Positions 20,181-33,538 of a DNA stretch of 64,000 bases are shown here, in pieces. The position numbers and the translations under genes were made by a program. How positions within the stretch are numbered: the first letter of the stretch is position 1; every line of letters starts with the position of its first letter. The notes beneath the pieces were generated by a model. It did no database searches. It saw nothing but the letters and a program-made list of their open reading frames with translations, and had not been told where the DNA came from. This DNA comes from Brachionus plicatilis (Eukaryota > Rotifera > Eurotatoria > Ploima > Brachionidae), in contig QEOQ01000460.1 of the NCBI GenBank assembly GCA_010279815.1, positions 720,205 to 784,204 on the forward strand. The letters run 5' to 3'.

Positions 20181-23100
20181 GATCCTTTTCTAGAAATTTA
20201 ATAAATTGCTATTCGATGATAAAAATGTCTGATGTTTCTTATTCAAATCTAAATTTAATTAGGGGAAAATATTCCGATTTTTGAGCTCTTATTTTTCACT
20301 AAAATTGCTTAGACTAGACTGTAATTTGGGTTTATGACCAGGCTCGTTTATCGACCTTATTTTTTAACACCTTATTATAATTGAAAAACAAATATTTGGA
20401 GCATGTATATCAAGCTAAATAAGTTTGCTTTTTGAAATTTTATCTTTTTGAAAAATTTAAATTTTTACCGACAAGACCAGACGAATGCAAATTAGCTCTA
20501 AATACTCATTTTAGATACATTCATCAAGCGTTCATTTTGAACAATTCAAGCATCCGTGTCATAGCTCCAAATGATCCAGTAGTTTACAAATAATCTTTTT
20601 TTAATTATATTAACTTTATTAGAAGAAAATACAATTGAAAATTGAAAATAGAGTAATTTTTTCGTTTTAGTAATTTAAAAAAAAAAAACTCGATTCTAAA
20701 TGAAAATTTTAATTAAAAAAGAACAAATTTCGCTTTTTGATTAATTTTGATTCATTTGAACTTATTTTTAACAATGAACAATTTCTGTCATTAAAAATTA
20801 AATTAAAAAAAATTATCAACTATTTCGATTTTTCTATATTTTATATATATTTTAATTAGTATAATAAAAAATAAAAAAAATACTCAAAATTTTGAGAGTA
20901 ATTTTTAGTTCTATTAAGCTCTTAACATGAATAACTCTAAAAGAAATTAAGCATTAATTATCTAATTTATTTTGAGAATTAATAAAATTTTAAATTTTGA
21001 ATTTTGAAAAACAAATTAATGATCTTGGTACGTATTTGTACGAAAATGCATGCTTTTTCTCAAACAGCTATACCAGTTTTTTATGATTAGATAAGACTTC
21101 ATTGAACCACTCACATACGAACAGTAAAGTCTATCTTTTCGCTTTTTTAAAGCTTGATTTAAATTTGAAATAAAAATGGTGTGTAAAAGTTTATCTATCT
21201 AATATTTATAAAAATAAATTATTTGCCTTGTTAATTTAAAAACAAAAAATAAAGAGCCCAGGTGATGTTTGAAGAATTGAAATTTCAAGCTATCAAAGCT
21301 TCTACTTGCCATTATTTCACTCGAAAAATATATTGTTTCAATTAAAAAGCTATTAATCGATCCCAGTGAATCAAACTGGAATCAATAGTAATTCGATATT
21401 TTTTTGAAACAATTAAGCTAAAAGTTATTTGCTTTATTTATCTTTGGTATATGAGCATATGCCAACAGTAGACACTGATATTCGATACGAACAAAATGGT
21501 GACAATAAGTTTTTGAAAATTTTCGGTCTTTTGTTAGAATTTACAAGTTTAGACTTAAATTATTTATCAGTTTCTTTCAAGCGATATTTTAGTGGATAAA
21601 TAAAATTTTTCGAAATCATATCAACAATAGGTGCATACAAACGATTGTTAAATATTTGATCAAAAGATTTTAGAGGAACTGTTCATTTCCAAAAGCATGT
21701 CATCAGCTGAATAAAAGTTGTTTTTGGGTCACATAAAGATTAAAAATGACCACTAAAGAGTAATATTTCTAAAATACCACTTGACAATCAAAAATTCATA
21801 TTTGTTTACCTGCTCCTCAAATATTTAATATGAAAATAATTTTAGAGACTAAAAATTTAATATTAAAATTATCCTGAAACATTTATAAAATTATTTTAAT
21901 TTTAAAATTTTTCTTAAAATAATTTTAATAATAAAATATTGATTTTTAGAATTTATTTTTTAATTTTAGAATATTAGGCTTGAATTTCTTTTGAAAATCA
22001 AATCGATTTTTGATAAGTATTATGCTATCATATCAAAGATTCAGTGATGACTGAGAAGAAGAATAAATTTGATTAAAGGTCCAATAACAAAAAATTCGAA
22101 ATGATATCTTAACGACTAAAAAATAGATATAAAATTTATACATTAATCAAAAAAATAAATGTGTCTTTAATTTATGCGTTTATTTATTTGTATTAAAGTT
22201 ACATAAATCAAAGTTATCATTTTTATTAATTTCGATTTCCACTCAAGTCGGACCTTTGCCTTTACCTTTGCAACTCTTCATGTTATCCTCATTTAGATAG
22301 TTTCTTTAGTGACTGTTGACCTCAATAATATTGCTGGTCGTCCTTGTGGTGCTCAATGAAGGGTCTTGTTTGGTGTACGTGTTCGCTTAAGTATTTGTCA
22401 AAGCCATTGCAGTTCCATTAATTAAAGAAGGGTTTAGAAATTAAAAATTAAAATTTATAATTAAAAGATTGAAAAAGTAAAAAAATTTGAGATTTTTATT
22501 TCTATACTGTCAAAATCAAATCGATTTGAAAATAATAATAATAACTAAATATTGAATTATTTTATTCCTTATTTCTCTTCTTAATTCTATTAGTGACGGG
22601 TAACATTCGATAATAGTCATAAAATTCAATAATGAATTAAAATGTCGAATTTAAAAAAAATTTTAAAAAATATAATATAATTTTAAAAAAAATTAATTTG
22701 TAGAAATTATTTTTTACAAATTAAAAATTTTCGTTTTTGATATTTTTTTGTATCAATTTTAACTTCATATTGCCCAGAATATGTATCAACTTTTAAAATT
22801 CATAAAGCTCTTAAAAAATTACATTATCTGCTTTCAGGACTCAATCCAAATAGAACCAAATGCCAAATTTGAAAAAAATTGAAGAAAATTTGGAAATTAA
22901 ATTTGAATCTACCATGCCACGGTTTAAAATGTTTTAAAAAATATAAAAGAAATAAAGTTTTGTTGTAAACTAATTATATTAATAAAAAAGAAAAGCACTT
23001 GCTCTTACTCTAATTTTCTATTGTAATAAATTTTAAATTTTAGTGCCGCATTAAAAATTAGGATTAAAAATAATTTTTTGATTATTTCTTAAACTTAATT

Positions 23101-23712
23101 GTATCCCTGCTCAATTGAAATCTGAATTTCAATCTTTATTTGTTCATGGTTTAAACTAAAAAGCTGCGTTTTGGAATTTAACCAGTGATTTTTTATTAAA
23201 GAAACTTAAAAATTAGTGCAACATATAGCAACATTATCTTTTTTCCCTTTTTTTTAAGTAAATTAAATCAAATAATCAATTTTAATCTTATTGATGTTTT
23301 ATTTTCAGTCTTATTTTAACATGAGAAAAATTATTTTAGGTAAAAAATATGCTGCATTAATTTTATAAGATTTTTTATTGACTAATTCATCAAAAAAGGA
23401 AGAATATTTTTTCAGTTTGAATTTGAATTTCACAACGTCCTGGAACTAAAGCTACAAAATTATGAAAAACTAAAAAATGACAATCCATTCATTTGTTATT
23501 TTAATTAATTTTAATTAGACAAAGACAATACAAATTGTTAAATTTTTTTAATTATGAAAAATTTAAGAAATTGTTAAAATTTTTCTTCGGTTTTCTTTGC
23601 GACAAGCCTAATCCCTCAAAAAATCTTTTGTTTGGCACCCATTTATAAAAATAATTATGAATAAGCCTCTTAATATAACTCTGGAAAAAATTAAATCGCT
23701 TTTAGAACCAAA
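20181..23712. other. Intergenic, nothing recognised
   Basis: A 3.5-kb AT-rich stretch with no gene I can support. A GC-richer patch at about 22240-22420 differs from the surroundings in composition but has no readable ORF on either strand; it may be a very old insertion. Confidence 0.4.
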
Positions 23713-24250
23713 ATGGCAATTAAAACTCCCAAACGTTGTCCGAAAGAGTGTTGTAGTAAAGAGTACAGAACAGAGGCTGTTATTCTTCAGCAAAATGGAA
23801 AATCATATTCCGAATTAGGGAATTACTTTAATAGGTCCAATTCATGCATAAAGGCTATTCATAAAAATGTAATCAAAAAATTTATAAGACGACCTCTTAA
23901 GATCCGAACCAAAGGCCTTAAATTTCTACTAGCAGAGATGATCGCCAATTAGTCCGTTTGGTAAAAAAATTGAGCTTCTCAATCACATATTTTAGTTCAT
24001 AACTGGAAACTGCCAAATGGCAGCAAAGCGTCAGATTCTCTGGTTATACGAAGATTAGTAGAAAGAAAACTCTAATGAAAATATGCGGTTCGAAAAACAA
24101 GATTAACAAAATCTCAAAAAAAGCTACAAAAATTGTCTGACTCAGTTTGAAATCAAGGAACAAGGCTAAATGGAGACAGCTCTGTGATAATGCTCAGTGA
24201 TGAAATGAACATTCAAGTAGACAATAGAAAAAAGACAAAATATTATATGG
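23713..24250 (+). mobile_element. Decayed Tc1/mariner transposase
   Basis: The plus strand starts with an N-terminal helix-turn-helix region (YRTEAVILQQNGKSYSELGN, then FNRSNSCIKAIHK). After a frameshift it continues STSRDDRQLVRLVKK, the linker typical of Tc1 transposases. Further on it gives VIMLSDEMNIQVDNRK, equivalent to the SDE block that holds the second catalytic acid. Frameshifts and missing segments between these blocks show an inactive copy. I did not find terminal inverted repeats with confidence. Confidence 0.8.
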
Positions 24251-27200
24251 TCAGTAAAATAATGTATATTTAATCAGTATATATACTTCAGTAAGCTACT
24301 ATACGAATTTTTTTTAAAAATAATTAAATGTGTTCAAAAAATTTTAATTCAAGACTAAATTGTGCGGCCAATGTTATGCTTTTTTTTCGTAGATTAAAAA
24401 TTGAATTTTTTTATTTTGAAAAAGTTTTTGTTTAAATTTTGTTATTTTCGGAAAAATTGTTCTTTTAATGAAGATAATTAAAAATTCTTCATTCGTTTTT
24501 TAACTTTTTCGCAATATTGTATTTTAAAAAATTAAGATTAATTAAACTTAAGAAGCTTTAAATTAAAGATGAAAACCAAATTGCTATCACTTTGGTTTGC
24601 AATGACGATGTGAGAGATAGTTTTATCAATTAATAGAAGATAGAAGATATTTTCAAAATCTTTGAATACGCCTTATGACGATGGTATAGAATACTGCAGT
24701 AAAGTACAATTCTGAAATATTGGAAAACTTAGTGATTCTTAAGTATAACTTTTAAATGAATCATTTTATTAAAATAATTTATACTAGGGTTGAAATTGAG
24801 CAAATTTTAGATCAATGTTTTAACATTTATATAAAAAAATATTTTAAAACAAAAGTTAAACACTAATAAATTTTACTTTAATAATCAGTTTTAAAAGATT
24901 ATTTAATTTCTCATTTGAATTAATCTAGGGGCTAAATTGCAAATTAAAATGATTTAAAATTTTAAACATATATTAGATTTATTTTGAAATTTAATTCAAA
25001 AATTCAAATAAAGAATAAATTATAAAATTATTATATTATCATTTTGGTTGGGTTTGATTAGTAGAGCAATAATAACTACTAGACAAGTATCTGAAGATTT
25101 TCTATAGAATCACAAAATTACTCAAAGCTTAACAATATTTAAGCTTCTGCATCTTGCCGCAAAACTCACGAGAAAAGAAACATGCATCAAAATTTTGATT
25201 TTGTCAGATAAAACAAATTGAAAAACGGTATCATAATCTTAACATTGAGCAAAAAAAAGAAAAAAAATGTAATTTGAACCTATTTAGAAAAAATTCTCTT
25301 GATTTTTGGAAGGCAAACAAAGAAAATATTTCAATTTTTTTTTCGATATAAAAATTTAAATAATTTTAATTTTCAGTTTTCGATCATTTTTTTAATCTAA
25401 ATCAATTTATTTTTTTGTTTTTTTTATTTATCAATATTACTTTTTGTTCAAATTCAAATAAGAAGTTTTTTTCTATTCGAACATACATTCTTAAAACTTA
25501 AATTTTTTTTTCAAAAATATTATTGAATTTTAATTAAATACTATTTAATTACTAAATCAAATACAAAATTCTATTTTCAACACTAATTTATATATTTGTA
25601 AAATTTTCTTAAATAAAATATATTACCAATTTTTCAAGAGGTAATGCACTGGGGAAATTTTTGTTCATTGATCACATTGAATAACATTGGTCTCGTTTAT
25701 CTAATCAAGCAATATGTATGATTTAATTTATTTACATAAGAAGCAAAGAAACTTGTATATAAAATTTCATAATATCTGAATAAGGGAAAATGTTATTTTT
25801 TTTAATTAAAAAGGGCCATTACTTTGGGAAAACCTGCCTTAAATGAGAATAATATACAATCAATTTTGATTAAAATATTTTATATTTATTTCTCTCTTAT
25901 AATCTGTCAGTTTTTCTTTTTCTTGAAATACTTTTATTATTAAATTTTCTTCTAACCAAACCTGGATATCCAATTTTAACAAACAACAGCTAATTAGAAA
26001 TGCTAACTAAATACATATGACAGTCATTTGTCTCTAATTCCGACTGTTGGTGAAAAAAAATTCACTTTACAATAATCTGATTTGAAAAAAAACATTTTTG
26101 GAATAAAATAACGAGTTTGTATCAATTTCTAATTAAGTCTATAATTTGGTTAAAAAAATCCATTTCGTCACATTCAAGATATTTTTCAACTAAAATATGC
26201 TTTAATCTCAGTTTTGATATTTATTTATGTTTATTTCTCATTTTTTATGAATCATTAACTTTTTATTAATTTCAACCTTATTTAAAAAAATTGAAAATAT
26301 TTTTAAACCAAAAACAACAAAATTTGCGGAATTAATAAAAGATTTAATCAATGGTTTTTTATTTTCGCAAATCATCCATCTACCACCTGAAGCTCTATTC
26401 TTCAATTGAATTTTAAATTTTTTATTAAATTTTATCAATTAAAATTTTTTAATTTAACTGGCAAACCAATGAATGAATGAATTTAACCATAAATCTTTTT
26501 CAGTAAACAAAATTGAATTGAGATTTTAAAGTTTTGTTTTAGTTTGATTCTAAATTTTAAACTTAATTACTTTATTAATTTAAACATTTAAATAGAACAG
26601 ATGATTCAGAATTTTAAAATTGAAATGAAAATTATTTTTCTTCACTTTTAGAATTGAATTAAAAATTGATTAAGCTTTTAGAATATATTTACTTATTTAT
26701 TTATTTAAACTCTTAAATTCCTGATATCAGATTCTGCTAATATTGAGGTCAATTCATATCAAATTACCAATTATTTTCTTCAACAAATTTACATTATAAA
26801 TGATCATGAAAAAATCTAAAATAAAAAAAAATAATTCTAAAATATAAAATCTTTGATAAAAGAAATTGAATTTTGACTTAATCGAAAACGGTTTAATTCA
26901 AATTTATAATTATTGTCGCAATTTTTCAATGGTTTTATTCCATAATTGATAATTAAAAAATAAATAAAATTTTTTGAAAGCTTTTTACATTTTTCAAGTA
27001 TATTTTTTCAAATACTGTGGTATGTGGCTGTACAAACATTGGTAAAAGGCCATATGAAGTTTAAATCTAAAGAGAGGATTAGAATGTTGGTTCAAGCTAA
27101 AATCATTATGTAATACAAAGTGTAAACTTTGTCCAATCTTTTTAAGTTTGTTTTAATGTAGAATATTTTGGTTTATTCTTTCGGTCATAAATATTTGTAA

Positions 27201-27603
27201 AGTTGAAAGAAATTCTAAAATTTGAATGAGAACAATTCTAAAATTTAATCAGGGATTAAAACATTAGTTCTTAAAATACCATGGTTTCAATTTACCATTG
27301 TTATAGAGTCTATGAAAAAACCAGAATTACCCGAAAACTAATCTTAACCCAACACATCCTTGAAACAAAGATTAAACTCAAAGTTAATTTAAATATTTTA
27401 CTTAGATCATGCTTCTAGATTAAAAATCTAGTTTAAGTGCAATTAAAGAATTCTTATTTGTTGTCTCAAACTGCCTTAATTACCAAACTATAATTTAACA
27501 ACAATGTAAAACAAGGAAATAGCTTCAACTAATCTTGAACTAATATAACAACTTGAACAAAAATATTTTAGCAAATGATGGTTTATTCGGATCTTTTTAC
27601 ATA
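24251..27603. other. Intergenic, nothing recognised
   Basis: A 3.3-kb AT-rich stretch upstream of the LRR gene. I see no convincing ORF, repeat or RNA gene. Confidence 0.45.
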
Positions 27604-29550
27604 ATGAAAAATAAAAAGTAAGCTTTGATTAACTTTCTTTTATTGGAATTAAATTAATAATTTATCAGAATCGACTTTATCCTGCTTGCTTTGTTGGTCA
27701 ATTTAGCAAATGGCTCAACAATTAAGTGGTACGGCTACTGTCACTTCGATTCGTCGAACAACGAGGCAGCCATTGACAGTCTTAGCTGCGGCAAGTGTTC
27801 CAAGGAATATGATGAGACCACCGAGGCTCGAATGAACCAAGCTGACATTAAGCTTTCTTTCAAGTATCAAACCAACAGGTTTCCCAATGAATACTATTGT
27901 TCATTTTACGAGAAAAACTCGTTTTCTAAAAGAGAACACTTGGTCGATTCGCTCGAAGAAAGTGTCCCTCTTTTGCCATACTTGGACTCAAATTGGCTTA
28001 CTGAACATCTTGGCTTTTTAATTGACCGAAACGAAATCGCCACTAATATCAACAGTTCCATTAGTTTGATTAATTTAATAGAAAGATTGAAAATAATTGA
28101 AATTATTAATTTTGGCATAGAGACCATAGACAGCAAGGCTTTTTCCAAATTTAAAAGTTTAAAAGTTTTACGTTTGCCTCACAATGATTTAAGCGCATTT
28201 AATTTTGCCTCTTTTACTCAAGAAGATTCGAACGAGGCCGAGTTTAGCTCAAATTTGATCGAGCTAGACTTGTCCTCAAACAAACTTTCGAACGTAAAAA
28301 TAGAGAACTTTATGTATCTAAATAGTCTAAGAGTCCTTAATTTGTCATGCAATCTACTAAGTATTTTTGATTTGCATTTGATAAATGTGATAAGTCCGCA
28401 TCTACAAGTGCTTGATTTATCGGATAATTATTTAAAAAAATTCAAATTATTAGAAAATAATCTCTTTTTTTCATCCAAAAGTAAAAATCTATCAGCTCTT
28501 TCTCTTGTTTCAAATCTGATCTTAAACGAGCTCATGTATCTTGATCTGAGTAAAAATTTGCTCACAGATTTGGCTTATCTATTTTCCATTAATTTGTCAG
28601 CTTTTAATCAAACTAAATATTGTAATCTATCTGTTAACTCTAAACTAAAACTCGATAGAAAGCAAAGACCGATAATCTATGTGAATTTGGATGATAACAA
28701 TTGGCATTGTGACTGTTTGAGCTATGAATTTGTGACCAGTGTCAAAAAATTGCATTCCTTCGACCGATCTGATTCATGCTATTTGAATTTTTTGATCAAA
28801 GAAAACTCAAATTTATTCAAAAATTTAAAAATTGATAATTTAAATTGTTCAAAAAAATGTGAAATACGTAAATTTTCCAATGAAGATAAGTTTAATTCCA
28901 CCATCACAACTCAGACCACAACTCAAACTGCTCTTATTACCACAAGCTACACAACTACCACTAAAATATTTAGATCGAGTAAAATTCCCTATAGTTATGA
29001 TATTTCTTCAACATTTTATTGGATATGTTCGATTTGCATTGCCATTGTGTCCATATCTTGTTTGTTTGTAGCATGGTACTTTTGTTGGAAAAAGTACCGC
29101 TTGTACCGAACTGAAGGCGAGCCAAATGGCGACTCGAGCTCAACTAATTCTCGTGTGCATCCCGATCAGTACACTCAGCGTAGAAATTTGTATTTTCTGA
29201 CAAATCGCCTAAATAGCCAATTTCCGATGAACAATAATTGGCGGAATAGACCTATTGCTGACCCGAGTCTTTTTTTTATTTCTCTGAACCAAAATACAGG
29301 AATATCAGAAACTGTTTTTAACAATATTGCCTACATAAATGACGATCCGCCCAACTACTATGAAGCAATAATGGTTAAAAATGGAACCAATTCTACAATC
29401 AATCAAAACGAAGCCGACGGAAGTGTACATTTAAATGATTTCTTGCCTATAGATGCACCATCAATTGAATTCATTGGCGAAAATTTGGCTGACATACCTG
29501 AAGAAAGTGAAGGCACAAATCAGAGCTTTAGACAATCAACTGAAGTTTAA
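27604..29550 (+). CDS. LRR single-pass membrane protein with PPxY tail, 2 coding exons
   Basis: Coding exons 27604-27617 (only 14 nt, ATG AAA AAT AAA AA) and 27669-29550 join across a 51-bp intron (AA|GTAAGC...TATCAG|A) to give 631 residues. The join completes a signal peptide, MKNKKIDFILLALLVNLANG. A cysteine-containing N-terminal region (about 30-90) precedes leucine-rich repeats (about 157-325; LKVLRLPHNDL, LIELDLSSNKLS, SLRVLNLSCNLLS, LQVLDLSDNYL). A C-terminal cap WHCDC...C...C follows at about 350-400, then a threonine-rich stalk, a membrane helix at about 454-478 and a 150-residue cytoplasmic tail. The tail carries DDPPNYYEAI (about 563-572), a PPxY motif of the kind bound by WW-domain ubiquitin ligases. 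Domain order fits an adhesion or receptor-like LRR protein; the ligand is unknown. AATAAA follows near 29700. Confidence 0.92.
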
Positions 29551-32500
29551 ACAATTCATTTTTGAGTTTTATTTAGACACTGCATGATTTAAGCTCACCA
29601 TGAAATTTCTTTAAATGGGTGATAACTATTTCTATGGTAATTTATAGTTTGTTGTCTTTTTGTTTTGTTATTTAAGTGTTGACTAAATTCATTTTTAAAA
29701 ATAAATTGTATTGACAAAAACATAATTATCATGGAATTTTTTTTTTCTTTTTTAACTCATTTTTAGTTATTTATTTTAGTAAAAATAAAGTCAAACAACG
29801 AATTAGAACTTAAAAAAAACATAAATTAGAAATACTTTTTTTAATAAAATTTAATCAATTTATTTTTTGTAAGAGCTTAAAAATTGTTTTTAATAATTAA
29901 TATAAACTATTTGTTTGTCTAATCAATAAAAAGAATAATAATAGTTTTCAAATATGGATTTATAATTTATTAGAATTTTTTATCAATTTGGTATCGTCGA
30001 AATCAAAAGGTTTCAAAATTTATAGCAATAAATATATTTAGCAATTCAGCTTTTTCTTTTAACTCAAAATCCAGACTTTTGAGTTTCATAAAAGCTTGTT
30101 TACCATCAATTTTTAATTTAATCAATTAACATTGAAAAATAAATATAGGAATTGCGACAGACAATTAAAGTGAAGAAAATGTATTGATTCGATTCGGACT
30201 TAAAGTTTAATATTAAATAATAAAAACTTTGGCATTGATATCTTCATGGAATAAAAGGTCCCGGATGCCTCAGGCTTAAAAATTGAATCATACATATTTC
30301 ATAAAACATTTCTAATCAAAATCTTTAATTCAATTGAAATAAATACATTCTTAGATCTAGTTAATCGTATTAAGTCTAATTAGAAATTTTGTTGAAAAGA
30401 AATTCTATTCTCCAAAAAAAAGATTATTTCAACAAAAATAAAGATTCAATATTCTTTAAACAAAATTTGATACTAGGACAAAACTGCTGGAATACTTTTA
30501 TAGAGGAAATGTTTTTCCTAAGGAAATAAAAATTAGAATCTAAAGTCTTTTAAGCTAGGTAATTATTCATTTATTTCACATAGTTAAAAAACTCGCTTAA
30601 AAATTGCATAAAAGACGAAAATGAAAGAATATGGCTTCTCTTAAACCTTATAGATTTGATATAGATTCATTTTTGTGTTATTAAATTTATAAAAATTGAT
30701 AATGCTTGTTCATTTTAGACAGTATGATTTAGATTTTACGAAATAAACTGACACCATTAATCACTGATGCCATCTGTTTAAATTTATCACATTATTTTTT
30801 TATTTTTTATTGATATTTCTTGTAAAAATGAAAAAACTTATTTCAAATAAATAGGATTAAATAATTCAAAAGTTAAATGATAATATGATGAATTTAATTG
30901 TTTACGATTAGAGCCTGAGAATAGATTATTAAAAAATGGTAGTAGTTTATTTGTTTTTAATGAATATTTTGCTTCATTAGTTTTTATCATTATTATTTTT
31001 CTCTTGAGCTAATGAAATTTCTTTAAATGATAAAATATAATTTCGAAAAAATTCCAGCCGGGCGCATTGGAAGCCTCAGGTGAACAAAATTAAACAACAG
31101 GAACAAAGATTTTTAGCCATCATGATCAAGTGATATAAGTAAATCGAGTGAATTTACATAAAAATTTTGAGTGTAAGTGGTTTAATGCGTCTTATTTCGG
31201 AAATTTTTTTGTTTAAAAGCTAGATTGGAGTTGATTTTTGATCCAGGTTTTACATAAAATAAGTTAAATCATTTGTTTGTATTAATCTTCAATTTAACTT
31301 TGCAGAAAAGTGAGTAATTTTAAACAAGAGTAAAATCACGTTTTGTTTATTGCAGCTTTTTAAATTAAAGATAAGTATTAAGCAAAAAAAAATTGTTTTT
31401 AAGAATAAGACCAATTAATTATGGGATAATTTTTGATTCACAATTAGGCACCTAATGTCTGAAATTATTTAAAACTTTGTGCCGAATAGAATTAGATTTG
31501 ATTGATCATTTTTTATTTAATGATAAATTAAAGCTAAGTTACTATCAAACGGATAAATTATTTAATAATTAGCAGAATTTGAGTCTTTGATTGTCTGTAG
31601 ACTAAGGAACGATCGAAAATTTGATTATTAAAAATGCTAAAATGGGCAAAAACATTAAAATATAATTTTTTTTAAAAAAAATCATTAACTAAAGAATTTT
31701 TGTTAATTTACTAAACTGTATGACATATTTAGCATATTTGACTCCATAAGTCTCTACAAGGTTGGTCTAAAAACCGCGGGAACCTCGGCACAAAGTATGT
31801 TTACTTTAAAAGCTATGATCAATTTAACAAATTTATAGGTTTGATTTTACTTTTTATTTATTTGTTTATTTAGCAAAGCTCAGGGTGTCCCTCTGGAAAA
31901 TTAAAAATGGATAATTGTTAACCTACTGATTGTAAAAAAAGCTTTAAAAAAACAATTGAAAACGATACTTCTATTATTTGATTTATGCTTCAAATTCAGC
32001 ATATTCAGTTTTTAACTATGAAAATGGTGTTTGATCCAAAAATAGGTTCAATTTATTTAATCTTTTCATGTTTTAAAAAAAAATTTTCACCGACTTAAAA
32101 AATTATCCTCACACAAAATAGTTCAGTTTTAAATTTTCTAAAATTTTTAAATGATCATTAGAGAAGTATATTTTAAATTCAAATTATTTACCTTGAAATT
32201 GACCAAATATTTAAGTAATATTTTGAGTCAACTTTTTTAAAATTAAATTATTTATTAGATTAAAGTAGATTTTAGAGGAACAAAAAAATATTTTATTTTA
32301 GAATTAAAATTTTTAATTTGAATTTTTTTTAAAATCTATTACTATTACTGATGGAATATTTGATTTTTGATTGATTTTTGAGGCTCTAAATATTCTAAGC
32401 TTCATTCAGTAATAATTTTTCTATATGAAACTCTTTATTTACTTTATCAACTTGGAATACAAAACATTAGTATTATTCTCTATTTTAATTTTAGAAATTA

Positions 32501-33538
32501 TTGACTCCAATTGAATAATTTAAAAGTCAAAAGACTTGATCACGAATGCAAAAGAATATTTTTGGGTTATAGCAGTTTCGATTTCCAATCTATAATTATT
32601 TAATTTAAAAGATTATTTTCTTTTAGCATATGTTAATAGTTTTAAAAGAAATATAATATTCAAAAATTAAGGAAAAATTCTAAAAACCATGTAAAAGTAT
32701 TGATTTATTTTAATTTAGCAAGCTGTCTCACTTCAACCCGGAACTAGTTACAAAGAAAAAATCAAAATATATTTTTAGAATTGAGTCAATAAAGTTCTAT
32801 AATATTTTTTATAAAAAATTACTGAGTATTTAATTCAATTTTTTTATTAGCAAAATTTTTAAAAATTGCTTAATTGAAATATTTATTTATCGTGATTGAC
32901 AATTAAATCTTATCAAAGTTATTTTATATTAGTTAAAAAAGTTATTTTTTTCAAATTACAAAAGATATTTTTTTGATTTGATTTGCATGCTTGGAATAAT
33001 TCAATACCACGATTGATTTGTCAGGAACGAAAACTAACTTAATCAACAATTTGAACAAGTTAAATGTTTTTTTGTATGTAATGGTTCTCTCTTCCCGCTC
33101 AAACGAAGTTCTTTCTTTAGAAAAAAAGTTTAATATTCAATTAAATATCATCATTTACTAACATAAGTAAATCGAAAGTTAAAAATTAATATTCACAAAC
33201 AGAAATCTATATATCAACAAGCCTTGAAATGAAAATTTAATTAGCATCAAAATTTTTTATTTTTTGTCGACAAAACTATTTAGAATTATTGAGAGCAATT
33301 CTCATTAGATCGGCACCAAACTATTTCTTATTTTACCAAACTAATTTGCTTTGCCTATTTATTTTAAAAATGCTTAATTATAAAATATATTTTTTTGACT
33401 TAAACTAGACCTCCAGTCGATATGCTCTTGAGTAATCAATGTATTTAATTATCTAGAATACCTCAAACGAGAGCCTTTGTTTACTTATTCTGATGATTAT
33501 TTTGTTATCATTTCAAAATTTCACTTATTTTTTTGTAA
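29551..33538. other. Intergenic, nothing recognised
   Basis: Four kilobases of AT-rich spacer between the LRR gene and the channel gene. A few short GC-richer words (near 30260, 31060 and 31770) do not form ORFs or repeats that I can follow. Confidence 0.45.

Noticed and set aside
20078..20284. 68-codon plus-strand ORF starting after a TTGCAG acceptor-like site
   Set aside because: No homology that I recognise and a competing minus-strand reading; neither strand gives a joinable gene.
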